DNA of 54,046 nt from RGIG7450 sp045577655 (GTDB taxonomy: Bacteria; Bacillota; Clostridia; RUG12999): assembly GCA_045577655.1 (NCBI GenBank), contig JAZNIU010000001.1:1-54046 (forward strand). Reading direction: 5' to 3'. Below the pieces are notes generated by a model. The model did not search any database. It was not told where the DNA came from and saw only the letters and a list, made by a program, of their open reading frames with translations. This document shows, one piece after another, positions 15,202 to 22,622 of this stretch. Each line of letters begins with the position of its first letter. The first letter of the stretch is position 1. The translations under genes and the position numbers were made by a program.

Positions 15202-15942
15202 ATGGAATTTCAGCTGGAAGGAAGAAATGCCGTTAAAGAGGCAATCCGCAAAGGACGGGCGATTGACCGCATTTATGTTTTAGACGAGGGGGACCGCCGT
15301 CTTTCCGATATAGTTGGTCTGGCATACAAAAACAAGCTTGTTGTCATAAAATGCAACAGAAAAAAACTTGATACAATGTCCAAAACCGACAATCACCAGG
15401 GTGTTATCGCTTTGTGTGCCGCTACAGATTATGTTTCCGTTGAAGATATTTTAAAAGAAGCAGAAAACAGAAACGAGCCGCCTTTTATAGTGATTGCTGA
15501 CGGGATAACCGACCCGCACAATCTGGGTGCTCTCATAAGAACTGCCTGTGCCGCAGGAGTACACGGCGTTATCATTCCCAAACGAAGAAGTGTGGGCGTG
15601 AACGAAACTGTGGAAAAGGTTGCCTCGGGTGCCGTGGAAAATATTATGATTGCAAAGGTTTCAAACCTCACCGATACAATAAAGCTGCTCAAGTCAAAAG
15701 GCGTATGGGTTGCCGGAACAGATGTTTCAGGGCAAAAAACCATCTATCAGCAGGACCTCACCGGTTCATTGGCAGTTATTGTGGGCAGCGAAGGAGAAGG
15801 TATGACCAATCTGGTTAAAGAAAACTGCGATTTTCTTGTCACAATACCCATGTCGGGCAAAATTCAGTCTCTTAATGCTTCGGTTGCAGCAGGGGTTGTG
15901 CTTTATGAAGTTGTGAGACAACGAGGAGAAAAAAATGATTAA
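15202..15942 (+). CDS. rlmB: 23S rRNA (guanosine-2'-O)-methyltransferase RlmB/TrmH family
   Basis: 246 residues. The N-terminal substrate-binding domain opens with QLEGRNAVKEAIRKGRAID; the SPOUT domain shows the three SpoU motifs: ITDPHNLGALIRTACAAG, VIVGSEGEGM and SLNASVAAGVVLYE. It methylates the ribose of a guanosine in 23S rRNA (position 2251 in E. coli), though tRNA-directed relatives look similar. GGAGG lies eight bases before the ATG. The next gene starts inside its last codons (ATGATTAA overlap), so translation is coupled. Confidence 0.9.
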   Translation: MEFQLEGRNAVKEAIRKGRAIDRIYVLDEGDRRLSDIVGLAYKNKLVVIKCNRKKLDTMSKTDNHQGVIALCAATDYVSVEDILKEAENRNEPPFIVIADGITDPHNLGALIRTACAAGVHGVIIPKRRSVGVNETVEKVASGAVENIMIAKVSNLTDTIKLLKSKGVWVAGTDVSGQKTIYQQDLTGSLAVIVGSEGEGMTNLVKENCDFLVTIPMSGKIQSLNASVAAGVVLYEVVRQRGEKND

Positions 15943-16537
15943 AGAGAAAAAAATGAAAATAACAGAAAAAGATTACATGACATTTAAACTCTGGGCATTT
16001 CTGCACGATTATGTAAGTGTTTTGTCAATCGTATGGACCTGCGCTTTAAGTGTGGTTGTTTTAATAGATTTTGTTCTGACAAGACGAAGTCTTTTAATTG
16101 CTGCACTTGCTGTGGCTATGCCGGCTATATATATTAAAAATATATTTTTCCAGCTTCCAAAAAACAGCAAAGCTGAATATGAATCAGGCGCTTTTCCAAA
16201 CCCTGAAGCCTGCATTTCCCTGACAGAGAATTCCCTTACTATACTCCGCGAAAATTCCTCTCCGTCCGAGATAAAACTCAATCAGCTTTTCTCATCTTTT
16301 GAAAGCGCTAAACAGTTTTATTTCTTCATTTCACAGCACAATTATATAATTCTTCCCAAAAACATTTTGACAAAAGAAGAAATTTCGGAAATAAGCCGCA
16401 CAATAAAAGCTCTTCCAAGGAAAAACAGAAAAAACCCTTTCTCCATGAGCTTTGGAAAGGCTTTACGCAGCGTGCTCTCACTCCTTTTCATAACTTTATG
16501 TGTCATTATGGTTCTGGTCGCTTATAAGATAACCTGA
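15935..16537 (+). CDS. YcxB-like membrane protein
   Basis: 200 residues. Two adjacent membrane segments (VSVLSIVWTCALSVVVLIDF; SLLIAALAVAMPAIYI) precede a soluble part with the YcxB-type signature (LTENSLTILREN, KLNQLFSSFESAKQFYFF, YIILPKNILTKEE), and a third segment ends the protein (VLSLLFITLCVIMVLVAY). Function in the family is unknown. It overlaps rlmB by eight bases and precedes the GH26-like gene by 19, so the three are probably cotranscribed although no functional link is obvious. Confidence 0.7.
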   Translation: MIKEKKMKITEKDYMTFKLWAFLHDYVSVLSIVWTCALSVVVLIDFVLTRRSLLIAALAVAMPAIYIKNIFFQLPKNSKAEYESGAFPNPEACISLTENSLTILRENSSPSEIKLNQLFSSFESAKQFYFFISQHNYIILPKNILTKEEISEISRTIKALPRKNRKNPFSMSFGKALRSVLSLLFITLCVIMVLVAYKIT

Positions 16538-16556
16538 TTTTCCGGAGGCGATTTAT

Positions 16557-18221
16557 ATGAAACACAAAAAAGTTTTATATGCAGCAATTATTCTTGCAGT
16601 TATTGCTGCAACCATACTTGTTGCCGCTTACTTTTTACCTTCAACAGATACTTACTATGTTTACAACAACGAGATAACCAAAACTCCACCCCTTTCAATC
16701 AGCGGAGACCTGCACAAGATTGTGGACAAGGAGGGCAGCACCAGATACACTAACTATCCCTACGGTTATGAAATCACTTTCCCCGGGAAAGCCGAGTTTA
16801 ATCTTGACACCTCTGCCATTATGACCAGGGCAACCATTGGCGATATTGATTTTACTGTGACAAAAGAATATTCTCCTTATGAAGACACGGTAAAATATAT
16901 TGCCGAATATACCAACAGGTATATGATGGACCCCAGGTTCATTGAAGAAAACAAACTCACAATGCACCGCGATGAAATGGTGAAAGAAGATGGGTTTGAT
17001 GTCCAGTATATCATTTTTACAAGAAACGCCCCGGAAACCACTTTACACCCAAAAAACACCTATGCTCACTGCTATCTGTACGACGGAACGCAAAGCTATT
17101 TCCGCATGACCTTTAACACTTTTGAATATTCAGAAGATTTTAACCGTTTTGTAGAAAGTGTTGTTTGCTCTCTTAAAGAGAATATTCCTACCGGCAAAGC
17201 AGGCTTCTACCTCGACTTTTATCCTGAAATTCCGGAAAACTGGAACGAGGAAACTGCCCGTACATACAAGAACATTTGCGAGCGCACTTCTCCCGCCTGG
17301 GGAATTTTTTGCCCGCAAAGTGTAAAAGACGATAAGCTATATAAAATAAATAATGTGGAAGAAAAAATTGACAACAACTTTATGGTTGCTATGGATTATA
17401 TGTATTTCGGCGAAGAGCTTCCGCTTGCAGGAATGGAAACTGCCTACTCCCAGGGAAAGCTTGTTGAGCTTACAATGCAGATTTCCACTGTGATGCACGC
17501 TAATCTCAACGGGTATAATCCGTTTTTCGAAGTGCTCGACGGCACGCGTGACGACTATATCCGTGAAATTGCCCGTCAGCTTCGCGATTTTTCCCATCCT
17601 TTCATGTTCCGTCTTAATAACGAAATGAACACCGACTGGACAAGCTATGGCGGCGCCTGCATTATTAACGAGCCGGAGCTTTTCAAGGAAGTATGGATTC
17701 ATATTTACAAAATTTTCGAGGAGGAGGGTGTTGACAATGCCATGTGGATTTTCAACCCCAACGACAGAAACTGTCCTCCCAACGAGTACAATCATTTTGT
17801 AAACTACTATCCCGGCAACAAATATGTTCATCTTTTCGGTGTTACGGGATATAACACCGGCACTTACTATGCAGAAATTTTCGGCGAAGAATGGCGGGAA
17901 TTTGAAACAATTTATGATGGTGTTACCTCCTCCTGTCTGCCCTATTTTTCAAAGTTCCCCTGGATTATAACCGAATTTTCTTCCAGCTCGGTTGGAGGGG
18001 ACAAGGCTAAATGGATTGACAATATGTTTGAGGTTATGCCAAAGTATGACAATATAAAAATCGCCGTATGGTTCTGCAGCGTGGACTATGATTTCAGATA
18101 TGACATAGAAGACGGTATAATTGCCCGTCCCTACCTGCTGGACGAAACCCCCGAAACGACAGCCGCTTTTAAAAAAGGGCTCATAGAGTCGGGGTACAGA
18201 TACTCTTCGTTATTTGAATAA
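16557..18221 (+). CDS. Membrane-anchored GH26-like glycoside hydrolase
   Basis: 554 residues with an uncleaved-looking N-terminal membrane anchor (VLYAAIILAVIAATILVAAYF). Residues about 60-210 form a separate domain not assigned here; residues about 215-550 resemble clan GH-A family 26. FMFRLNNEMNTDW carries the likely acid/base Glu (about residue 356), followed by YPGNKYVHLFGVTGYN, and PWIITEFSSSS carries the likely nucleophile Glu (about residue 474). GH26 enzymes cut beta-mannans or related beta-glycans; substrate here is open. The gene is not next to any transporter for sugars, and its neighbours are ribosome and sporulation genes, so a role on the cell's own envelope polymer is possible. 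A terminator follows. Confidence 0.75.
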   Translation: MKHKKVLYAAIILAVIAATILVAAYFLPSTDTYYVYNNEITKTPPLSISGDLHKIVDKEGSTRYTNYPYGYEITFPGKAEFNLDTSAIMTRATIGDIDFTVTKEYSPYEDTVKYIAEYTNRYMMDPRFIEENKLTMHRDEMVKEDGFDVQYIIFTRNAPETTLHPKNTYAHCYLYDGTQSYFRMTFNTFEYSEDFNRFVESVVCSLKENIPTGKAGFYLDFYPEIPENWNEETARTYKNICERTSPAWGIFCPQSVKDDKLYKINNVEEKIDNNFMVAMDYMYFGEELPLAGMETAYSQGKLVELTMQISTVMHANLNGYNPFFEVLDGTRDDYIREIARQLRDFSHPFMFRLNNEMNTDWTSYGGACIINEPELFKEVWIHIYKIFEEEGVDNAMWIFNPNDRNCPPNEYNHFVNYYPGNKYVHLFGVTGYNTGTYYAEIFGEEWREFETIYDGVTSSCLPYFSKFPWIITEFSSSSVGGDKAKWIDNMFEVMPKYDNIKIAVWFCSVDYDFRYDIEDGIIARPYLLDETPETTAAFKKGLIESGYRYSSLFE

Positions 18222-18226
18222 AAACT

Positions 18227-18258
18227 AATTCCCTGAAAAACTTTTCAGGGAATTTTTT
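18227..18258 (+). terminator. Terminator after the GH26-like gene
   Basis: AATTCCCTGAAAA (18227-18239) pairs with 18242-18254, followed by a T-run to 18258. Confidence 0.88.
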
Positions 18259-18260
18259 AT

Positions 18261-18290
18261 GTTTATCCTTGCGGCTTCCTGTCAAAAATA
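18261..18290 (+). promoter_or_regulatory. Candidate forespore (sigma-F type) promoter of spoIIR
   Basis: GTTTA at 18261-18265, 15-base spacer, GTCAAAAATA at 18281-18290. This fits the B. subtilis sigma-F pattern (GywTA, then GgnrAnAnTw) at all but one of the weaker positions. No sigma-A promoter is seen, and spoIIR is a sigma-F gene in Bacillus. Confidence 0.6.
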
Positions 18291-18318
18291 ACCATAAGCA
18301 ATTTTTTGGAGGGAACCT

Positions 18319-18900
18319 ATGAAGACCGTAAGCCTTAAAAAACTTATCGCCGGGGTGCTGCTTTTTTCTTTTATACTGCTTCCTGTTTTTTGTATAACTC
18401 CAACGCCGGTTGTAAACCCCAACATTATCAGATTGCACATCATCGCAAACAGCGACAGTGATAGCGACCAGCTTTTAAAACTTAAAGTCCGTGACGAGGT
18501 GCTGGATTTATCAAACTCAGCTATTTCCTCCTCCCCTCTTTCTCCTTTTTCCGCAATAAAAGAGCAACTGAAAAACATAGAAGATGCCGCAAAGGTTGTT
18601 CTTATGTCCTACGGATCTTATGACGGGGTAACCGCGCAGCTGGGGCAGTTTTATTTCCCCATAAAATCCTATGGCGATGTAACGCTTCCTGCAGGCGACT
18701 ATACGGCTCTTAGGCTTGTTATAGGAGAAGGCATAGGACAAAACTGGTGGTGTGTTGTCTACCCGCCTCTTTGTTTTGTGGACGAAACTCATGGCGTTTT
18801 CAAGCAAGAGGATATAGATTTTTTAACAAAAAACGGCTCTGCCCAATCGGGCAGGCCGCGCTTTGAAATTAAATTTAAGTTTTTAGAGATGTTTAAATGA
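18319..18900 (+). CDS. spoIIR: Stage II sporulation protein R
   Basis: 193 residues: an N-terminal signal or anchor (LIAGVLLFSFILLPVFC), then the SpoIIR domain with IIRLHIIANSDSDSDQLLKLK, AGDYTALRLVIGEGIGQNWW and CVVYPPLCFVD. SpoIIR is made in the forespore, secreted into the intermembrane space and triggers SpoIIGA to process pro-sigma-E in the mother cell. A GGAGG site precedes the ATG. The gene lies directly behind a forespore-type promoter and its 3' end overlaps the convergent ysxC by eight bases. Confidence 0.95.
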   Translation: MKTVSLKKLIAGVLLFSFILLPVFCITPTPVVNPNIIRLHIIANSDSDSDQLLKLKVRDEVLDLSNSAISSSPLSPFSAIKEQLKNIEDAAKVVLMSYGSYDGVTAQLGQFYFPIKSYGDVTLPAGDYTALRLVIGEGIGQNWWCVVYPPLCFVDETHGVFKQEDIDFLTKNGSAQSGRPRFEIKFKFLEMFK

Positions 18901-19474
18901 GAGCGTTTATTATCTCCCAGGCAGCTTCCACGCCAATACCTTTCTCGGACGAAAATGGTATCAGCACGTCTTCTTCAGAAAGCAGAAGCGTCTCTTTTAT
19001 CCTTGCCATATTGCCCTCAATCTCGCTCTTTTTAAGCTTGTCAAGCTTGGTTGCGATAACAATGAGATTGCCAAAACAGTATCTTATCCATTTTGCCATC
19101 TGGACGTCATCTGCCGTGGGTTTATGACGGGAATCAACAAGCAGGAAAGTGTGGTGCAGATTTTCACGGGTATTTAAATACTCGTCCATCATATCTCCCC
19201 ATCTTTGTTTTTCCTGTTTGGATACCGCCGCATAGCCATATCCCGGCAAATCAACAAAATAGAGGGTGTCGTCGATATTATAAAAATTTATCTGTGCAGT
19301 CTTGCCGGGAGTTGAACTTGTCCTGGCAAGTTTTTTCCTGCATAGCATCTTGTTTATAAAAGAAGATTTCCCAACATTCGACCTGCCCGCAAAAGCAATC
19401 TCGGGAAGCCCGTCCGTGGGGTACTGTTTCGGCCCCACTGCCGAAACGGTTATTCTCGCATTCTGAATGTTCAT
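18893..19474 (-). CDS. ysxC: Ribosome biogenesis GTPase YsxC/EngB
   Basis: 193-residue TRAFAC GTPase. G1 is AGRSNVGKSS, G2 region TSSTPGKTAQ, G3 DLPGYGYA and G4 ATKLDK. It helps assemble the large ribosomal subunit. It is the last gene of the plsX-rnc-radical SAM operon: its start overlaps the stop of the radical SAM gene by four bases. Its 3' end runs eight bases into spoIIR on the other strand and no terminator separates them. Confidence 0.95.
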   Translation of the reverse strand: MNIQNARITVSAVGPKQYPTDGLPEIAFAGRSNVGKSSFINKMLCRKKLARTSSTPGKTAQINFYNIDDTLYFVDLPGYGYAAVSKQEKQRWGDMMDEYLNTRENLHHTFLLVDSRHKPTADDVQMAKWIRYCFGNLIVIATKLDKLKKSEIEGNMARIKETLLLSEEDVLIPFSSEKGIGVEAAWEIINALI

Positions 19475-20430
19475 ATCCCTTTAACCTCTATATCAACATC
19501 ATACTTTTCTTTAAAGTATTTTATATTCTCTTTTTTCTGTCCTATCGCCGCCGACAAAAGCTTTTCCAGGACAAAAATTTGTCTTTCTCCCATAAGGACT
19601 TTCTTTTCCATATCTTCCCGCAAAATCCTTGAACGGACAAGCTCGCCCATTGCACTGTGATAGGCTCCGGCCACAATACTGCCCTTTTCGCATATTGTGT
19701 CGGTGGACTGAAGCCCCAGCCGTATTACACGGATGTTTTTCTCTTCAAACATTTTAAAAAGCCCGGCACAAACCTCTACCGTTTCCTCAAGTGTGGGTGG
19801 CAGATATTCTCCCGCCCGGTAAATCTCTGCAAGATATGTGTCATCAAGAACAACGGTCGGGTAAATCCGTACTGTGTCCGGCATAAGTTCTGCAACGGCT
19901 CTGCCGGTGAATAAATCGGTCTGTGTGTCCGACCCGTACATTCCCGTCATCATCTGGAGTCCCGTCTCAAACCCATAGCTTTTAAGGAGTTTCACCGCTT
20001 TTTTTGTATCGTCGGCAGTATGCCCGCGTCTGTTAAGCTCAAGAACCCTGTCATCCATCGACTGTGCACCCAGTTCCACCGCTGTCACACCATATTCTTT
20101 CAGCATATCGAGAATTTTGCAGGATATATAATCGGGTCTTGTGGAAATCCGTATGCCCGAGGCCCGCCCGCTTTTTATATATTCCCCTGCGAGCGAAAGA
20201 TATTCTTTTTGCCTCTCTTTTTCTATCCCCGTAAAACTGCCGCCGAAAAAAGCAATTTCAACAAAACTGTCTTTTCCCACCGTTTCAAGCGTTTCTTCAA
20301 TGGTGTTTCTTGCTTGTTGCAATGTTTTTTCTTCTGTGGTGCCGGTAATTTTTTTCTGGTTGCAGAAAACACAATCGTTGGGGCACCCTTTATGAGGAAC
20401 AAAAATCGGCACATTTATATGTTTTATCAT
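19471..20430 (-). CDS. Radical SAM protein with Elp3-like fold
   Basis: 319 residues. The iron-sulfur site is Cys16-X3-Cys20-X2-Cys23 (HKGCPNDCVFCNQ), and AFFGGSFTGI, ISTRPDYIS, VELGAQSMDD and GLQMMTGMYGSD match the Elp3/MiaB-class radical SAM core. There is no acetyltransferase domain, so it is not a full Elp3. Clostridia very often keep this gene next to rnc, as here with four-base overlaps on both sides, but its reaction is unknown; a role in modifying RNA is plausible from the neighbours (RNase III upstream, ribosome GTPase downstream). Confidence 0.8.
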   Translation of the reverse strand: MIKHINVPIFVPHKGCPNDCVFCNQKKITGTTEEKTLQQARNTIEETLETVGKDSFVEIAFFGGSFTGIEKERQKEYLSLAGEYIKSGRASGIRISTRPDYISCKILDMLKEYGVTAVELGAQSMDDRVLELNRRGHTADDTKKAVKLLKSYGFETGLQMMTGMYGSDTQTDLFTGRAVAELMPDTVRIYPTVVLDDTYLAEIYRAGEYLPPTLEETVEVCAGLFKMFEEKNIRVIRLGLQSTDTICEKGSIVAGAYHSAMGELVRSRILREDMEKKVLMGERQIFVLEKLLSAAIGQKKENIKYFKEKYDVDIEVKGI

Positions 20431-21098
20431 TTTTCTCTTTCCAATGCATCTTTTGCAGCCATCTGTTCAGCTTCTTTTTTTGTTTTTCCTTTGCCGCTGC
20501 CCATTTTTTCCCCATTCACAAAAAGCTCCACATCATAAGTTTTGTTATGGTCGGGACCGGATTCTTTAACCGTTTTATATGTTATGTCAACCTGTCCGTT
20601 TTGCTGAACAAATTCCTGAAAAGTCGTTTTATAGTCTTTTTTTCCTTCTTTGGAAGCAGCCTGAATAATTCTGGGTTCAAGCAGTGGCATAAACGCTCTT
20701 CTTGCCGTATCTAAGTTTGAGTCCAGGTATATTGCTCCCAAAACCGCTTCTGTTGCATCTGCAAGAATGGACACTTTTTTTCTGCCGTCCGCCTTTTCCT
20801 CCCCTTTCCCAAGGAGAAGATATTCGCCTATTCCTATGGTTTTTGCAATTTCATAAAGACTCTTTTCGCACACAACCTCTGCGCGTATTTTTGTGAGCGA
20901 GCCCTCCGGCAGATGGGAATAGTTTTTATAGATATAGTCGCTTATAATGATGCTGAGCACCGAATCTCCCAAAAACTCCAGTCTTTGGTTGCTTTCCTTT
21001 TTGCCGGCCTTTTTTTCGTTGGCATAAGAGGTGTGGGTTCTTGCAAGCTCAAACAGCTGCTCGTTTTTAAATCTGTAAATCCCCTTCAGTTCCAACAT
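20427..21098 (-). CDS. rnc: Ribonuclease III
   Basis: 223 residues. The catalytic domain has the signature NQRLEFLGDSVLS and the second acidic cluster at DATEAVLGAIYLD; the C-terminal double-stranded RNA-binding domain ends in GKGKTKKEAEQMAAKDAL. It processes rRNA precursors and structured transcripts. ATG at 21098 is preferred, with CAGGTG seven bases upstream, over an ATG at 21122 lacking a site. It overlaps the end of plsX by 32 bp. The acpP gene that often sits between plsX and rnc is missing. Confidence 0.93.
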   Translation of the reverse strand: MLELKGIYRFKNEQLFELARTHTSYANEKKAGKKESNQRLEFLGDSVLSIIISDYIYKNYSHLPEGSLTKIRAEVVCEKSLYEIAKTIGIGEYLLLGKGEEKADGRKKVSILADATEAVLGAIYLDSNLDTARRAFMPLLEPRIIQAASKEGKKDYKTTFQEFVQQNGQVDITYKTVKESGPDHNKTYDVELFVNGEKMGSGKGKTKKEAEQMAAKDALEREK

Positions 21099-22095
21099 TT
21101 TCGTCACCTGCCTCAAGTGCATTTTTTATTTTACCTAAAAGGTCTGTTTCTATTGCTTTTTTCGCCTGGCGGACAGCACTTACTATCGCATCCCTGTCCG
21201 AACTGCCGTGTGCTTTTATAACCAGTCCGTCAACGCCCAGAAGCGGTGCGCCGCCATGTTCTTTATAGTCAAGTTTTTTCTTGAAATCACGAAGTCCGCC
21301 ACTGAGAGTAAGTGCGGAAATTTTTGTGAGAGTGTTTTTCATCAGAATTTCTTTGAAAGCATGTTTCATAAAATCGCTCATACCCTCTATCAGCTTTAAG
21401 ATTACATTTCCGGTAAACCCGTCCGTTACGGCAACATCTGCATCACCGTGCGGAATTCTTCTTGCTTCAAGGTTTCCGATGAAGTTTATTGGCGCATCCT
21501 TCAAAAGAGCGTATGTATCTTTGGTAAGCGGAGTTCCTTTCTTCTCCTCTGCACCTATGTTCACAAGCCCAACTTTCGGATTTTTAATGCCCAGAATATT
21601 TTCCATATAGTGAGAGCCCATAATTGCAAACCCATAAAGATTTTCGGGTGTGCAGACAGAGTTTGCACCTGAATCCATAAGCAAAAACGGTTTGCCTTTC
21701 ATGGTAGGAATAAGCGGTGCAAGAGCAGGGCGCGTAATCCCCGGAATTCTGCCAAGTTCAAAAACAGATGCGGCAATAACCGCTCCCGTGTTTCCCGCTG
21801 TGACAATGGCATCCGCTTTTTTCTCGGCAAGAAGTTTCATTCCCACAACCAAAGAAGAATCTTTTTTTCTTCTCACTGCTCTTACCGGGTCATCTTCGTT
21901 TTCCACTATCTCACTGCAATGATGCACTGTTATTCTGTCCTTTTTCCCTTCATAGCGAGCCATTTCTTTATTTATAAGCTCTTCGTTTCCGCAGAGCACA
22001 ATGTCAACATCCAGTGTCTCAGCCGCTAAAAGTGCTCCCATCACCTGTTCTTCAGGTGCAAGGTCTCCACCCATCGCGTCTAAAATTATTCTCAT
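21067..22095 (-). CDS. plsX: Phosphate acyltransferase PlsX
   Basis: 342 residues matching PlsX, which turns acyl-ACP and phosphate into acyl-phosphate for phospholipid synthesis. Recognisable are the N-terminal ILDAMGGDLAPEEQVMGA, VTAGNTGAVIA, LMDSGANSVCTPENL, VGLVNIGAEEKKGTPL, VTDGFTGNVILK and GGAPLLGVDGLVIKAHGSSD. AGGAGG precedes the ATG. It is the first gene of a four-gene operon with a perfect sigma-A promoter and a leader of about 170 bases that folds into a branched structure, which could set expression of the operon. Confidence 0.95.
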   Translation of the reverse strand: MRIILDAMGGDLAPEEQVMGALLAAETLDVDIVLCGNEELINKEMARYEGKKDRITVHHCSEIVENEDDPVRAVRRKKDSSLVVGMKLLAEKKADAIVTAGNTGAVIAASVFELGRIPGITRPALAPLIPTMKGKPFLLMDSGANSVCTPENLYGFAIMGSHYMENILGIKNPKVGLVNIGAEEKKGTPLTKDTYALLKDAPINFIGNLEARRIPHGDADVAVTDGFTGNVILKLIEGMSDFMKHAFKEILMKNTLTKISALTLSGGLRDFKKKLDYKEHGGAPLLGVDGLVIKAHGSSDRDAIVSAVRQAKKAIETDLLGKIKNALEAGDENVGTEGDLQI

Positions 22096-22131
22096 ATATA
22101 TTACCTCCTAACTATTTATATAAACCAACTA

Positions 22132-22263
22132 CCTAAGAATTTATTTTGCCAGGATTAAAAATGCTTGCTTGCAATGGCATTTTTACGACGCCGAAGGTTA
22201 GCACAGTGCTCGAAAGAGCACAAAAGAGCGTCAACTCTTAGGAATTTTATAAAGTAAAATTCC
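22132..22263. other. Structured leader/element upstream of plsX
   Basis: CCTAAGA (22132-22138) pairs with TCTTAGG (22236-22242), closing a branched fold that holds AAAAATGC/GCATTTTT (22157-22164 with 22177-22184) and GACGC/GCGTC (22187-22191 with 22228-22232); inside the latter is GTGCTC-GAAA-GAGCAC (22206-22221). A flanking hairpin, GGAATTTTA/TAAAATTCC (22241-22263), shares two G's with the closing helix, so the two compete. The element lies between the plsX promoter and start codon and would be in its transcript. It matches no riboswitch class I recognise. Confidence 0.6.
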
Positions 22264-22273
22264 GTTTGTGTTA

Positions 22274-22302
22274 ATTATATCTCTTTTAGCTAAAGTTGTC
22301 AA
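22274..22302 (-). promoter_or_regulatory. Consensus sigma-A promoter of the plsX operon
   Basis: On the minus strand TTGACA (22302-22297), 17-bp spacer, TATAAT (22279-22274). Confidence 0.88.
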
Positions 22303-22321
22303 GAAATGTGTTGTTGTCGCC

Positions 22322-22350
22322 TTGACATATCTGCCCTGAAGTGATATAAT
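22322..22350 (+). promoter_or_regulatory. Consensus sigma-A promoter of the small ORF-valS unit
   Basis: TTGACA at 22322-22327, 17-bp spacer, TATAAT at 22345-22350. Only 19 bases separate its -35 from that of the divergent plsX promoter. Confidence 0.88.
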
Positions 22351-22413
22351 TAAGCCAAATTGAAAAAACTTATAAACAAGGTGAAAAATCTTGTTTAAAG
22401 AAAGGATGTGTGT

Positions 22414-22608
22414 TTGGTTTTGACCGCATTTATTCTCTGGTTTTTCGCTTTTTTGGGCATAGCCGTAATTTACGGCGGACCGAAAATTTTTGCAGCGATT
22501 TTCAAAAAAGAATTTTCTGAAAGAACAAATAATTTAATAAAGCTTGTGGGTGTGCTTTTTTCGGCAGCAGCAATGGTATTGCTCTACACCACCGGCTTAC
22601 TAAAATAA
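22414..22608 (+). CDS. Small membrane protein of unknown function upstream of valS
   Basis: 64 residues with two hydrophobic segments (LTAFILWFFAFLGIAVIYGG and LVGVLFSAAAMVLLYTTGL) joined by a basic loop (KKEFSERTNN). No family was recognised. A TTG start at 22414 is preferred because AAAGGA ends seven bases upstream; a GTG at 22408 is only one base from that site. It follows a consensus promoter and valS begins 14 bases after its stop, so the two are cotranscribed. It looks like a small inner-membrane hairpin protein with both ends on the same side. Confidence 0.7.
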   Translation: MVLTAFILWFFAFLGIAVIYGGPKIFAAIFKKEFSERTNNLIKLVGVLFSAAAMVLLYTTGLLK

Positions 22609-22622
22609 AAGGAGTTTTTACA

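Noticed and set aside
22132..22263. Known riboswitch class in the plsX leader
   Set aside because: None of the conserved cores I know (c-di-GMP, SAM, THF, purine, glycine, fluoride, guanidine) is visible, so it is reported only as an unassigned structure.
22351..22622. T-box leader for valS
   Set aside because: There are only about 60 bases between the promoter and the small upstream gene, with no T-box sequence or specifier stem.
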